From contig JANXVS010000040.1 in assembly GCA_025351555.1 (NCBI GenBank), forward strand, positions 1 through 18,764: a stretch of 18,764 bases of DNA. Reading direction: 5' to 3'. Numbering within the stretch: the stretch's first letter is position 1; each line of letters begins with the position of its first letter. Under the pieces are notes generated by a model. The model ran no database searches, was not told the DNA's origin, and was given only the letters and a program-made list of their open reading frames with translations. This document shows positions 1 to 9,552 of this stretch, in pieces. This stretch comes from Pseudomonadota bacterium (GTDB lineage Bacteria; Pseudomonadota; Gammaproteobacteria; Xanthomonadales; Rhodanobacteraceae). The translations under genes and the position numbers were made by a program.

Positions 1-210
1 GTCGATGGCGTGACCCACTTTGCCGTCACCAATATGCCGGGCGCAGTTCCGCAGACATCGTCACAGGCGATCTGTGCGGCGATCCTGCCATACGTGCAAC
101 GCCTGGCCTCTGACAAGCACTGGCGCAAGTTCGCGTCGCTCGCCAGCGGTATCAATGTGGAAAACGGGAAAATCATTCATCCAGCATTGAAAGGCATGAA
201 GCTTGATTGA
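1..210 (+). CDS. ald: Alanine dehydrogenase, C-terminal fragment
   Basis: This is the last 69 codons of a gene that begins left of the window; frame 1 is open from the first base and stops with TGA at 208-210. Alanine dehydrogenase interconverts L-alanine with pyruvate and ammonia using NAD. The visible stretch VTHFAVTNMPGAVPQTSSQA matches the highly conserved segment near the family's C-terminus (H-[YF]-A-V-x-N-M-P-G-A-V-P-x-T-S), and the tail GINVENGKIIHPALK fits the usual ending. The catalytic and NAD-binding parts are outside the window, so activity cannot be judged. The GTG at position 10 is an internal valine codon, not a start. ftsK follows on the same strand after about 40 bases. Confidence 0.9.
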   Translation, partial: VDGVTHFAVTNMPGAVPQTSSQAICAAILPYVQRLASDKHWRKFASLASGINVENGKIIHPALKGMKLD

Positions 211-252
211 TAAACAATGGCTTGCAAATCAAACTTCAGGTAGATTCACACG

Positions 253-2577
253 GTGGCGCACCCAATAGTTAAGCTCAGCAAACCCATCGACGATTCCAGC
301 GCCGCCATGCAGCGGCGCCTGCGCGAAGCGGGGTTTCTGATGCTGGCGCCCGTGGCGGCGTATCTGCTGTTGTGTTTGTTGACCTACAGTCCGCTGGACC
401 GAAGCTGGTCGTACGTCGGTCAGGCAGGTCCCACGCACAATATTGGCGGCACCGTCGGCGCGTGGGCCGCGGATCTGAGCTTTTACCTGTTCGGCTATCT
501 GGCCTACGCCTTCCCCTTGCTGTTGCTGTTGTTCGGCTGGTCGCTGTTTCGCGACCGCGATAATGCCAACGATTCGCCGCTGGAACCGACCATGCGCCTA
601 GTCGGCGGCGTGGCGTTCTTCATCGGCGGCACGGGCTTGGCACATCTGCAATCCTCGGGAGCGCTGGCAAAACTCGCAGGCACGGGTGGAGTGATGGGCC
701 GGGTCATCGGCGATCTGCTGATGCGCGGCTTCGGTTTTCTCGGCGCGACCTTGTTTCTCTTGGCTATCGTTCTGGTCGCGCTGACCCTGGCCACTGGCCT
801 GTCGTGGTTCAAGTTGATGGACGCGATTGGCCGCGGCATGTTGTTCGCCTTTGGCTGGCTCGGATCGAGTGCGCGCAAGGCCGAGGAGATGCGCACCGCG
901 CGGGCGGCGCGCAGCGCGCGCGAGACGGTGCGCAAGGTCGATACAGCGAAACAATCAAAACGCGAGCCGATCAAGATCGAGCCGACGTTCAGCGCCGTGG
1001 AGAAAAGCGAACGCGCCACACGCGAGCAGCAGATCCCGCTGTTTTCAGGCATTGCCAATTCCGACCTGCCGCCGCTGTCGCTGCTCGATGAACCACAGCA
1101 GCAGGCGAAAGGTTATTCCGAGGAAACCCTCGAAGCGCTGTCACGCCAGGTCGAATTCAAGCTCAAGGATTTCCGCATTGATGCGCACGTGGTCGGCGTC
1201 TTTCCCGGCCCGGTGATCACGCGCTTCGAGCTGCAACCGGCTGCAGGCATCAAAGGCAGCCAGATCAGCAATCTCGACAAGGACATCGCCCGCGGCTTGT
1301 CGGTCGTTAGCGTCCGGGTGGTCGATGTGATTCCTGGTAAATCAGTGATTGGTCTGGAGATCCCGAACAAGGAACGTGAAACTGTCTACTTGTCCGAAAT
1401 CCTGCGTTCGGAAAAATACGATGGCGTGAAGTCGCCGCTCGCGCTCGCACTGGGCAAGGACATCGGTGGACGTCCCGTGGTCGTGGATCTGGCCAAGATG
1501 CCGCATCTGCTCGTCGCCGGCACCACCGGCTCGGGGAAGTCCGTCGCGCTGAACGCGATGGTGCTCAGCCTGTTGTACAAGGCCACGGCGCGTGATGTGC
1601 GCATGATCATGATCGATCCGAAAATGCTCGAACTTTCGGTTTACGAAGGCATCCCGCATCTGCTCGTGCCGGTAATTACCGACATGAAAGAGGCCGCAAA
1701 TGGGCTACGCGGTTGTGTGGCCGAGATGGAGCGGCGCTACAAGCTGATGTCGGTCATGGGCGTACGCAATCTGGCCGGCTTCAATCGCAAGGTGAAGGAC
1801 GCGCAGGACGCCGGTCAGCCGCTGTCGGATCCGCTGTTCAAGAAGCCGGAAGGCACCACTGAGCCAATCGTTGTGCCCACGCTGGAACCGCTACCCTACA
1901 TCGTCATCATCATCGACGAATTTGCCGACATGATGATGATAGTCGGCAAGAAAGTGGAAGAACTCATCGCACGGCTGGCGCAAAAGGCGCGTGCCGCGGG
2001 CGTGCACTTGATCCTCGCGACGCAACGGCCGTCAGTCGACGTCATCACCGGCTTGATCAAGGCAAACATCCCGACGCGCATCGCGTTCCAAGTGTCGAGC
2101 AAGATCGATTCGCGCACGATTCTGGATCAGTCCGGCGCCGAGTCGCTGCTCGGTCACGGCGACATGCTCTACCTGCCACCCGGCACGGCTACTCCCGAGC
2201 GCGTGCACGGCGCCTTCGTCAGCGATGAGGAAGTTCACAAGGTCGTCGCGCATCTGCGCAACCAGAGCAAGCCGGAATACAACCTTGGCTTCCTAGCGGA
2301 AGTGCAATCGCTCGGCGATGGCCGTGTGATTGGCGAATCCGGTCTGCCCGAAGACGGCGAAATCGCCGAGGGCGACTACGACGAGTTGTACGACAAGGCG
2401 GTGGCCATCGTCACTGAATCGCGCCGCGCGTCGATCTCTGGCGTGCAGCGGCGGCTGAAGATCGGCTACAACCGCGCCGCGCGCCTTGTCGAAATGATGG
2501 AATCCCAAGGCATCGTCAGCGCGCCGCTGCACAACGGCAACCGCGAAGTGCTTGCGCCACCGCCGCCGGAGTTGTGA
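253..2577 (+). CDS. ftsK: DNA translocase FtsK
   Basis: FtsK is the septum-anchored ATP-driven motor that pumps chromosome ends toward dif and activates XerCD recombination during division. The 774-residue product starts at GTG 253, preceded by only a weak purine stretch. The N-terminus (about residues 20-200) has four hydrophobic membrane segments. A fairly short charged linker (about 205-290) follows, which makes this a compact FtsK/SpoIIIE-type protein compared with the 1329-residue E. coli form. The motor has Walker A GTTGSGKS (423-430, Lys429) and Walker B YIVIIIDE (Asp555, Glu556), then the [13 protein letters not shown] segment. The C-terminal winged-helix gamma domain (about 705-765, [24 protein letters not shown] split here by its helices) is the part that reads KOPS sites. 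All expected domains are present. The ald-ftsK-lolA order is a familiar Xanthomonadales arrangement. Confidence 0.97.
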   Translation: MAHPIVKLSKPIDDSSAAMQRRLREAGFLMLAPVAAYLLLCLLTYSPLDRSWSYVGQAGPTHNIGGTVGAWAADLSFYLFGYLAYAFPLLLLLFGWSLFRDRDNANDSPLEPTMRLVGGVAFFIGGTGLAHLQSSGALAKLAGTGGVMGRVIGDLLMRGFGFLGATLFLLAIVLVALTLATGLSWFKLMDAIGRGMLFAFGWLGSSARKAEEMRTARAARSARETVRKVDTAKQSKREPIKIEPTFSAVEKSERATREQQIPLFSGIANSDLPPLSLLDEPQQQAKGYSEETLEALSRQVEFKLKDFRIDAHVVGVFPGPVITRFELQPAAGIKGSQISNLDKDIARGLSVVSVRVVDVIPGKSVIGLEIPNKERETVYLSEILRSEKYDGVKSPLALALGKDIGGRPVVVDLAKMPHLLVAGTTGSGKSVALNAMVLSLLYKATARDVRMIMIDPKMLELSVYEGIPHLLVPVITDMKEAANGLRGCVAEMERRYKLMSVMGVRNLAGFNRKVKDAQDAGQPLSDPLFKKPEGTTEPIVVPTLEPLPYIVIIIDEFADMMMIVGKKVEELIARLAQKARAAGVHLILATQRPSVDVITGLIKANIPTRIAFQVSSKIDSRTILDQSGAESLLGHGDMLYLPPGTATPERVHGAFVSDEEVHKVVAHLRNQSKPEYNLGFLAEVQSLGDGRVIGESGLPEDGEIAEGDYDELYDKAVAIVTESRRASISGVQRRLKIGYNRAARLVEMMESQGIVSAPLHNGNREVLAPPPPEL

Positions 2578-2596
2578 TGCAAGCAACGCGGAGCGC

Positions 2597-2625
2597 TTGA
2601 GCTTGGTAAGGAACTTCCTTACACT
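2597..2625 (+). promoter_or_regulatory. Sigma-70-like promoter of the toxin-antitoxin pair
   Basis: TTGAGC at 2597-2602 and TACACT at 2620-2625 are separated by exactly 17 bases. The -35 matches the consensus at four positions and the -10 at four. The predicted start site is near 2632, about 23 bases before the antitoxin ATG at 2655. The promoter sits just after the ftsK stop, so the pair appears to have its own transcription unit. Confidence 0.6.
2606..2622. promoter_or_regulatory. Palindromic operator, probable antitoxin binding site
   Basis: GTAAGGAA-C-TTCCTTAC is a perfect 8+1+8 palindrome. It fills most of the spacer and overlaps the first bases of the -10 hexamer, where a bound dimer would block RNA polymerase. 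Antitoxins of the MazE/AbrB class are known to bind palindromes in their own promoters and to repress them together with the toxin. That this one is the antitoxin's operator is inferred from position and symmetry. Confidence 0.6.
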
Positions 2626-2654
2626 TGCCGGACAAACAGCGTGAGACTCACCTC

Positions 2655-2870
2655 ATGATTTCCAGCAAACTGACGACGAAAGCGCAAACGACGATTCCGC
2701 AGCCGGTTCGCACGGCCTTGGGCGTGCGCGATGGCGACGAGATCGCCTACGAAATCGACGGCAAACGCGTCATACTGACCAAGGCGAAGCGCGCACCAAT
2801 GGACGATCCGTTCCGCACATTCGACGAATGGAATAGCGACGCCGATCGGCGGGCCTATGCCAAGCTTTAA
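2655..2870 (+). CDS. AbrB/MazE-family antitoxin
   Basis: A 71-residue protein. Residues 2-45 (SKLTTKAQTTIP, then LGVRDGDEIAYEIDG and VILTKA) form the swapped-hairpin SpoVT/AbrB DNA-binding fold of MazE/PrlF-type antitoxins. The acidic C-terminal tail (DDPFRTFDEWNSDADRRAYAKL region, about 50-71) is the usual toxin-neutralising segment, with the F-x-E-W-x-S-x-A-D pattern common in this group. An upstream TTG at 2625 is in frame, but I chose ATG 2655: it starts the protein just before the conserved motif, has GTGAG about nine bases upstream, and lies downstream of the predicted transcription start. It overlaps the toxin by 14 bases, implying translational coupling. Expected role: bind and inhibit the toxin and autorepress the operon. 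Confidence 0.85.
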   Translation: MISSKLTTKAQTTIPQPVRTALGVRDGDEIAYEIDGKRVILTKAKRAPMDDPFRTFDEWNSDADRRAYAKL

Positions 2871-3195
2871 GCCGGGCGACGTCGTCAAGGTGCCGTTTCC
2901 TTACACCGATCGCGCCACGCGGCAGCGGCGCCCAGCTTTAGTAGTTTCAGCGACAACCTTGCAGGAACAACGTGGCTTGGTCTGGGTGCTGATGATAACT
3001 AGTGCCGACAATCGCGGCTGGCCGGGCGATATCCTCGTATCGAATTTAAAGGCTGCTGGATTGCCTGCAGCATCCGTGATCCGCACCGCGAAGATCGCGA
3101 CGATCAATGCCCGCGATGCCGAACCGCTGGGCAGGATCGCTGCGAGCGTGCGCCGCGAAGTGGTGCATGCTATTGGCGATGTGTTGGGCGAATGA
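2857..3195 (+). CDS. MazF/PemK-family endoribonuclease toxin
   Basis: A 112-residue protein of the PemK/MazF toxin family, which cleaves single-stranded RNA, often mRNA, at short sequences and arrests growth when free of antitoxin. The family signature at the N-terminus is clear: KPGDVVKVPFPYTD (5-18) followed by RRPALVVSA (24-32). The middle carries the ITSADN and WPGDI segments, and the C-terminal half has VIRTAKIATI, typical of the beta-barrel core. Length fits the family (about 105-120). The start ATG 2857 lies inside the antitoxin's end, so the two are read in overlapping frames. The cleavage specificity cannot be read from the sequence. No truncation or frameshift is visible, so the pair looks intact. 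Confidence 0.85.
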   Translation: MPSFKPGDVVKVPFPYTDRATRQRRPALVVSATTLQEQRGLVWVLMITSADNRGWPGDILVSNLKAAGLPAASVIRTAKIATINARDAEPLGRIAASVRREVVHAIGDVLGE

Positions 3196-3198
3196 TGT

Positions 3199-3228
3199 TT
3201 CCCGCATTCAGCTTGGATCACGGATAAT
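3199..3228 (+). promoter_or_regulatory. Possible promoter of lolA
   Basis: GATAAT at 3223-3228 is a good -10 hexamer. The best -35 candidate is the weak TTCCCG at 3199-3204, 18 bases upstream. The predicted start site near 3235 would place the transcript start after the alternative GTG 3231, which supports the ATG at 3261 as the lolA start. Confidence 0.35.
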
Positions 3229-3260
3229 TCGTGCTGCATTCCACTGCTTGTCTGTCATCC

Positions 3261-3911
3261 ATGCGCTATCTTGCCGTGCTGTCTTGTTTCCTCGTTGCTA
3301 CAACCGCCTTTGGCTCCGACAACGCGCGTTCGCGTCTGGATACCTTCGCAAAAGGCCTGAATTCGGTTTCCGCTGATTTCGAACAACACGTGCTTGATCC
3401 CAATGGCGGCGCCGGCAAGACCAGCCACGGCACGCTCGCACTCAAGGCGCCGCGACTGTTCCGCTGGGAAACCACGATGCCGTACCAGCAATTGATCGTC
3501 GCCGATAGCGAAAAAGTGTGGATTTACGACCCGGATCTGGAGCAGGTGACTGTGCGTGCGCAGGGTACGGAGGAAGCCCACAGCCCGTTGACGGTGCTCA
3601 CTGATCTGTCGCAGATGGATCGCGACTTCACCACCAGCGAACAGGGCGAGCACGAGGGTTTGACATGGCTGCGTCTGAAATCGAAAGACAAGGAGCCGCA
3701 GTTCAACTACTGCGATCTCGGACTCGATTCCGGCGGGCTACAAAGCATGCGTTTCGAGGATACTCTGGGAAATAGTACCCAAATCCACTTTTCCCATTGG
3801 CAGCGCAATCCCAAGTTCACCGTGGATACGTTCAAATTCACTCCGCCGAAAGGTGTCGATGTCATCGGCGATCCGACACCCGCGGCGCAGGCATACCCAA
3901 TCAAGAATTAA
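3261..3911 (+). CDS. lolA: Outer-membrane lipoprotein carrier protein LolA
   Basis: LolA is the periplasmic chaperone that takes lipoproteins from the LolCDE transporter and hands them to LolB at the outer membrane. With the ATG at 3261 the protein has 216 residues and begins with a signal peptide (MRYLAVLSCFLVATTAFGSD, cleavage probably after Ala16 or Gly18). The mature part shows the family pattern: LDTFAKGLNSVSADFEQHV, GTLALKAPRLFRWE, PYQQLIVADSEKVWIYDPDLEQVTVR and the TPPKGVDVI ending. An in-frame GTG at 3231 would add ten residues; neither start has a convincing ribosome-binding site, and ATG is favoured by the signal-peptide layout. It ends four bases before the stop of the convergent SulP gene. 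In related genomes lolA commonly lies between ftsK and rarA. Confidence 0.93.
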   Translation: MRYLAVLSCFLVATTAFGSDNARSRLDTFAKGLNSVSADFEQHVLDPNGGAGKTSHGTLALKAPRLFRWETTMPYQQLIVADSEKVWIYDPDLEQVTVRAQGTEEAHSPLTVLTDLSQMDRDFTTSEQGEHEGLTWLRLKSKDKEPQFNYCDLGLDSGGLQSMRFEDTLGNSTQIHFSHWQRNPKFTVDTFKFTPPKGVDVIGDPTPAAQAYPIKN

Positions 3912-3915
3912 CCCA

Positions 3916-5610
3916 TCAAGGATTAGTCGCGGCGAGAGCGATCGCTTCGGCGAAATTCTGCACAAATTGCAGTTGTGCACCGTCCGGTCTCAACTTCATT
4001 TGCACGAGAATCGCGCTCGGCTGTTCGCGCAGACCCGACAGCATGACGCGCGTGCCGTTGCGTTGACAGCGTTTGATCATCTGGCGCAGCGCAGTCACGC
4101 CGCTTGCGTCGATCAGCGGCACCAAGCGCATGCGCAGAATGAATACGCGTGGCGGCGTGGTGAACTGATTGAGCACGTCATCCAGTCGGTTTGCGACGGC
4201 GAAAAACAAGGGTCCGGAAATCTGGAATGCTTCGACACCCGGCGGCAGTTGCGCGCGTTGATCCGGATCACGTACCCGGGTGAAATCGTCCTGATCCGCT
4301 TCGACCAGGGTGACATGCGATTGCATGGCGACGACCTCGCTCATGCGGTGCATGAACAGGAAACTTGCGAGCACCAACCCGACTTCGATGGCCACGGTGA
4401 GGTCGAACATCACCGTCAAGCCGAACGTGAGCAGCAAGACCACGCGATCGCCGATCGGCCCACTCATCAGGTGCCGGAAGCTCTCGATCTCGGCCATGTT
4501 CCAGGCCACCATCACCAGCACAGCGGCAAGGGCAGCGAGCGGCACGTAGCTCATCACCGGCGCCAGCACCAGCACAAACAGCAGCAGGAACACGGCATGT
4601 GCGATGCCGGAAATCGGAGAGCGCGCACCCGAACGGATGTTCGTCGCGGTGCGGGCGATTGCGCCGGTTGCCGGCAATCCGCCGAACAACGCCGAACCGA
4701 TATTCGCCACACCTTGGGCGACCAGTTCGCAGTTCGAGCGGTGGTGACCGCCGGTCATGCCGTCAGCAACGACGGCCGACAGCAACGATTCCACGGCGGC
4801 GAGGAAGGCGATGGTGAATGCACTGGGAAACAGTTCACGCGTGCGTTCCAGCGGGATGTGTGGAAAGTTGAACTGCGGCAGAGTTGCAGGGATACCACCG
4901 AAACGGGTACCGATCGTATCGACGGGCAGGTGGATCAGGACGATCGCAAGCGCGCCTGCCATCACCGCGAACAGGAAGCCTGGCCAATTGGGCCGATAGC
5001 GGCGCACGAGGATGATGATCGCCAGACTCGCAAGCGTGAGCGCGACGGTCGCGCCGCTAAAGCTTGGCAGATGTTCGAAATAGGCGGACCAGCGCCCGAA
5101 AAAATCGACCGGCACCTTGTCCATCTGCAAGCCGAGCAAATCTTTTACCTGGCTGGAAAAGATGCTGACCGCTATGCCGGCAGTGAATCCGGTGATGACC
5201 GGTTGTGGAATGTACTTCAACAACGTACCCACGCGCAGTACACCGGCAGCGATCAGCATGATGCCGGCGAGCAAGGTGCACAGGATCAGACCACCGAAAC
5301 CGAACTTGTCGATGACGTTGAACACGACCGGGATGAAGGCCGCGGTCGGCCCTCCGATCTGCACGCGCGAGCCGCCAAGCAGCGAAATAAGAAACCCGGC
5401 GATGATGGCGGTGTGCAGGCCCTTGTCCGGCGTGGCGCCCGAAGCAATCGCCAGTGCCATCGCCAACGGCAGTGCGACGATCGAAACAGTAAGTCCGGCG
5501 ACCAGATCGTGGCGCAGATCGCCTAGCGTGTAGCCTTGGCGCAATACAACGAACAATTTCGGCACGTATAGGTGCCAGTCGGATCGGCGCAGTACCCAAG
5601 GACTGGACAT
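3916..5610 (-). CDS. SulP-family anion transporter with STAS domain
   Basis: A 564-residue inner-membrane protein of the SulP/SLC26 family, whose bacterial members move sulfate, bicarbonate or dicarboxylates; the substrate here is not determinable. About residues 30-425 are strongly hydrophobic with 10-14 membrane segments. Characteristic SulP stretches are DLVAGLTVSIVALPLAMALAI, IGGPTAAFIPVV, the TGFTAGIAVSIF segment and the GGLPATGAIARTATNIRSGA loop. The C-terminal cytoplasmic STAS domain (about 455-560) carries LIDASGV with Asp501 and Ser503 at the site corresponding to anti-sigma-antagonist phosphorylation loops. The gene is convergent with lolA and divergent from rarA; it has no apparent partner here such as a carbonic anhydrase. 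A long open frame lies on the opposite strand but has shadow-like composition. Confidence 0.93.
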   Translation of the reverse strand: MSSPWVLRRSDWHLYVPKLFVVLRQGYTLGDLRHDLVAGLTVSIVALPLAMALAIASGATPDKGLHTAIIAGFLISLLGGSRVQIGGPTAAFIPVVFNVIDKFGFGGLILCTLLAGIMLIAAGVLRVGTLLKYIPQPVITGFTAGIAVSIFSSQVKDLLGLQMDKVPVDFFGRWSAYFEHLPSFSGATVALTLASLAIIILVRRYRPNWPGFLFAVMAGALAIVLIHLPVDTIGTRFGGIPATLPQFNFPHIPLERTRELFPSAFTIAFLAAVESLLSAVVADGMTGGHHRSNCELVAQGVANIGSALFGGLPATGAIARTATNIRSGARSPISGIAHAVFLLLFVLVLAPVMSYVPLAALAAVLVMVAWNMAEIESFRHLMSGPIGDRVVLLLTFGLTVMFDLTVAIEVGLVLASFLFMHRMSEVVAMQSHVTLVEADQDDFTRVRDPDQRAQLPPGVEAFQISGPLFFAVANRLDDVLNQFTTPPRVFILRMRLVPLIDASGVTALRQMIKRCQRNGTRVMLSGLREQPSAILVQMKLRPDGAQLQFVQNFAEAIALAATNP

Positions 5611-5669
5611 GGTGGCCTATTGTACAGACTACGCGTGTCTAAACGCCGCGCATTCCGTATCATCCTCGC
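5611..5669. promoter_or_regulatory. Divergent sulP/rarA intergenic region
   Basis: Only 59 bases separate the two divergent starts. On the minus strand TACAAT (5619-5624) is a good -10 for sulP, and on the plus strand TATCAT (5658-5663) a good -10 for rarA. Neither has a clear -35. Both would start transcription within a few bases of the ATG, suggesting leaderless or very short-leader mRNAs. These are pattern matches only. Confidence 0.35.
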
Positions 5670-7022
5670 ATGCCGCGTCGCAAGCCCACGTCAACAACAC
5701 AACTATTTACTGAATCCGATGCGCTCAAGCCACTGGCCGAACGCATCCGCCCGCGCACGCTCGATGAAATTGTCGGGCAGACGCGGCTGCTCGGGCCGGG
5801 TAAGCCATTGCGGCGAGCGATCGAAGCCGGGCACGTACATTCGATGGTGCTATGGGGGCCGCCGGGTTGCGGCAAGACCACGCTGGCGCTACTGCTGGCC
5901 AAATACGCGGACGCAGAATTCCGCGCGATTTCCGCCGTGCTCACCGGATTGGCCGACGTGCGAGCTGCCTTGGCCGAGGCCGAAGTGAATTTCGCCCAGG
6001 ACCGGCGCAGCGTGCTGTTCGTCGATGAAGTGCATCGCTTCAACAAGGCCCAGCAGGATGCTTTTTTGCCGCACATCGAAAAAGGCATCATCCTGTTTGT
6101 TGGTGCGACGACGGAAAACCCCTCGTTTGAATTGAACTCCGCGCTGCTCTCGCGCTGCCGCGTGCACGTCATGGATGCGGTACCAGCCGATGCGATCGTC
6201 GACGCGCTCAAACGCGCACTCGGCGACAGCAAGCGCGGACTCGGCGCGCTGGGTTTGAGTGTCGGCGCCGAGGCATTGGCGCTGATTGCGCAAGCCGCCG
6301 ACGGCGATGTGCGGCGTGCGCTGACGTTGCTGGAAATTGCCGCAGATGTCGCAAAAGACGGTTTGATCGACGAAACCACACTGGCGCAGGTGCTCGCCGA
6401 TCGCACGCGTCGTTTCGACAAGGGCGGCGAACAGTTCTACGATCAGATTTCTGCCCTGCACAAGTCGGTGCGCAGCTCCGATGTCGATGCCGCGCTGTAC
6501 TGGTGCATGCGCATGCTCGATGGTGGCGTCGATCCGGCCTATCTGGCGCGGCGTCTCACACGCATGGCAATCGAAGATATCGGCCTGGCCGATCCGCGCG
6601 CGCTGCAGTTTGCGCTGGAAGCTTGGGATACGTTCGAGCGGCTCGGCTCGCCGGAGGGCGAACTGGCGCTGGCCGAAGCCGCGATGTATCTCGCCATCGC
6701 CGCCAAAAGCAACGCGGCCTACGCGGCATTCGGCGAGGTGCGCAGTGTGATCCACGACACTGGCACGCTCGATGTGCCGCTGCATCTGCGCAATGCACCG
6801 ACGAAACTGATGAAGGGCCTTGGCTACGGCCGCGATTACCAGTACGACCACAACATCGAAGGCGGCATCGCGCTGGATCAGCAATGTCTGCCGGATGTGT
6901 TGGCCGGACGCGAATTCTATGCGCCGACAGAACGCGGACTCGAAGCCAAGATCCGCGAAAAGCTGCAAAGTATACGCAGCGCCCGCGCTGCTGTGCTGAA
7001 GAAGAAAGGCGAGGGCGCATGA
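5670..7022 (+). CDS. rarA: Replication-associated recombination protein A (RarA/MgsA)
   Basis: RarA is an AAA+ ATPase related to clamp loaders that acts at stalled replication forks. The 450-residue protein has the expected order: an N-terminal PLAERIRPRTLDEIVGQ segment (21-37), Walker A GPPGCGKT (63-70, Lys69), Walker B VLFVDEVHRFNK (Asp119, Glu120), sensor 1 GATTENPSFE (145-154) with the following arginine finger region NSALLSRC, then sensor 2 DGDVRRALTLLE. The C-terminal tetramerisation region includes GGVDPAYLARRLTRMAIEDIGLADP and the NAPTKLMKGLGYG.. YQYDHN stretch conserved in RarA. Length matches E. coli RarA (447). It overlaps the following MFS gene by four bases (ATGA), implying coupled translation. 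In relatives it belongs to the lolA-rarA cluster; here sulP separates the two. Confidence 0.96.
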   Translation: MPRRKPTSTTQLFTESDALKPLAERIRPRTLDEIVGQTRLLGPGKPLRRAIEAGHVHSMVLWGPPGCGKTTLALLLAKYADAEFRAISAVLTGLADVRAALAEAEVNFAQDRRSVLFVDEVHRFNKAQQDAFLPHIEKGIILFVGATTENPSFELNSALLSRCRVHVMDAVPADAIVDALKRALGDSKRGLGALGLSVGAEALALIAQAADGDVRRALTLLEIAADVAKDGLIDETTLAQVLADRTRRFDKGGEQFYDQISALHKSVRSSDVDAALYWCMRMLDGGVDPAYLARRLTRMAIEDIGLADPRALQFALEAWDTFERLGSPEGELALAEAAMYLAIAAKSNAAYAAFGEVRSVIHDTGTLDVPLHLRNAPTKLMKGLGYGRDYQYDHNIEGGIALDQQCLPDVLAGREFYAPTERGLEAKIREKLQSIRSARAAVLKKKGEGA

Positions 7023-8206
7023 TTGCTGCGATCCGCAATCTGCCGCGCACGGTCTGGCTGCTCGGCCTGATCAGTCTGGTCAACGACAGTGCCAGCGACA
7101 TGATTTATCCGTTGGTGCCCTTGTACCTGACCAGTGTGTTGATGGCTGGGCCGAAAACGCTGGGCCTGATTGAGGGCATTGCCGAAGGTGCGGGCAGTCT
7201 GCTCAAGCTCGTCGCCGGCGTGTTCGCTGATCGTACGCACAAGGTCAAATACTGGATCGTCGGCGGTTATAGCATTGCCGGATTGGCGCGTCCGCTGATC
7301 GCGTTCGCGACGAGCTGGTTCGGCGTTCTCGTCTGCCGCTTTGCCGACCGCGTCGGCAAGGGCTTGCGCACGGCGCCGCGCGATGCGCTGCTGACCTTGA
7401 GCGTGGAACCGAATCAGCGTGGCCTCGCATTCGGTTTCCATCGTGCAATGGATAATTTCGGTGCGGTGATCGGTCCGCTGATCGCCGCGGGTTTGCTCGC
7501 ACTCGGCATGCCGTTGCGGCAGGTGCTGCTGTGCGCGTTCGTGCCGGCCGTGCTCGTCGTCTGGCTCGCGTTCGCCATCAAGGAGCCCGAACGCGAACCG
7601 GTCTTGAAGCCAGTTCCGTTCAGCTGGAATCTGCGCGAATTCCCGCCCGAATTCCGCCGCTATCTGATCGTCCTCGCATTGTTCATGCTCGGCAACTCCT
7701 CGAACATGTTTCTGCTGCTGCGCGCGAAACAGCTCGGACTGAGCGACGCGAACATCCCGCTGGTGTGGGCGTTGGTATCGTTGGTCGCTGCGGTGCTCTC
7801 CACGCCACTATCGGCACTGTCCGATCGCATCGAGCGTCGCGCCCTGATCATCGGCGGCTGGAGCGTATACGCGTTCTTGTATCTGCTTTTCGGCTTGCTG
7901 CCAGCGCAGCCGTGGTTGCTATGGCCCATGTTCGCGGCCTATGGGGTGTTCCTGGCCGCGACTGAAGGCGCGGAGAAAGCCCTGGTGGCCGACATGGTGC
8001 CGCGAGAGCAATCCGGCACAGCGTTCGGCTGGTACAACCTTATCGTTGGTGCGTTGCTGCTGCCGGCTTCCGTCATCTTCGGCTGGCTGTGGTCGAGTTT
8101 CGCGCCACTGACTGCGTTCGCGTTCGGCTCGGCTTGTGCGCTGGTCGCGGCGGTACTGCTGCGTTTCTGGGTAGTGCCTCTGAAGTTTGCGCCCGATGCC
8201 GCCTAA
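7019..8206 (+). CDS. Major facilitator superfamily transporter, substrate unknown
   Basis: The frame is open far upstream inside rarA, but the membrane protein starts at ATG 7019, overlapping the rarA stop as ATGA, with the purine-rich AAAGGCGAGG just upstream. The 395-residue product has about 12 hydrophobic segments and MFS loop motifs: GVFADRTHKVK between helices 2 and 3, RFADRVGKGLRTAPRDAL between helices 4 and 5, and AFGFHRAMDNFGAVIGPL. The second half repeats the pattern (STPLSALSDRIERR, then EGAEKALVADMVPREQSGTAFGWYN). This is a recognisable group of uncharacterised MFS permeases; similar sequences are sometimes labelled drug or sugar exporters, but no substrate can be assigned. A shared message with rarA is likely from the overlap, though the functions are probably unrelated. 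Confidence 0.88.
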   Translation: MIAAIRNLPRTVWLLGLISLVNDSASDMIYPLVPLYLTSVLMAGPKTLGLIEGIAEGAGSLLKLVAGVFADRTHKVKYWIVGGYSIAGLARPLIAFATSWFGVLVCRFADRVGKGLRTAPRDALLTLSVEPNQRGLAFGFHRAMDNFGAVIGPLIAAGLLALGMPLRQVLLCAFVPAVLVVWLAFAIKEPEREPVLKPVPFSWNLREFPPEFRRYLIVLALFMLGNSSNMFLLLRAKQLGLSDANIPLVWALVSLVAAVLSTPLSALSDRIERRALIIGGWSVYAFLYLLFGLLPAQPWLLWPMFAAYGVFLAATEGAEKALVADMVPREQSGTAFGWYNLIVGALLLPASVIFGWLWSSFAPLTAFAFGSACALVAAVLLRFWVVPLKFAPDAA

Positions 8207-8216
8207 CCGCGATAAT
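8187..8216 (+). promoter_or_regulatory. Possible serS promoter
   Basis: GATAAT at 8211-8216, with TTGCGC at 8187-8192 eighteen bases upstream. The -35 half is weak. The start site would be near 8223, about 25 bases before the serS ATG. The -10 sits in the same local context (GATAATTCG) as the one before lolA. Confidence 0.35.
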
Positions 8217-8244
8217 TCGCGTCTTGGCTTCTTTCGGAACTTAA

Positions 8245-9522
<1,278 letters not shown>

Positions 9523-9552
9523 GATGGTCGTTCGCGCCATTGACGAACAAAC

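Noticed and set aside
203..233. Inverted repeat TTGATT/AATCAA in the ald-ftsK gap
   Set aside because: Six-base arms 18 bases apart in a short AT-rich gap are not enough to claim an operator or terminator.
3853..5526. A 557-codon open frame on the plus strand opposite sulP
   Set aside because: It is rich in His, Gln, Arg and Asp with no domain or hydrophobic pattern, as expected for the antisense of a GC-rich membrane-protein gene. The sulP frame has clear family motifs.
5889..6968. A 359-codon minus-strand frame opposite rarA
   Set aside because: Shadow of rarA: no family features, no ribosome-binding site and composition typical of antisense frames.
9529..9547. GTTCG/CGAAC inverted repeat after serS as a terminator
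   Set aside because: The stem has five pairs with a nine-base loop and no T-run, too weak to call.
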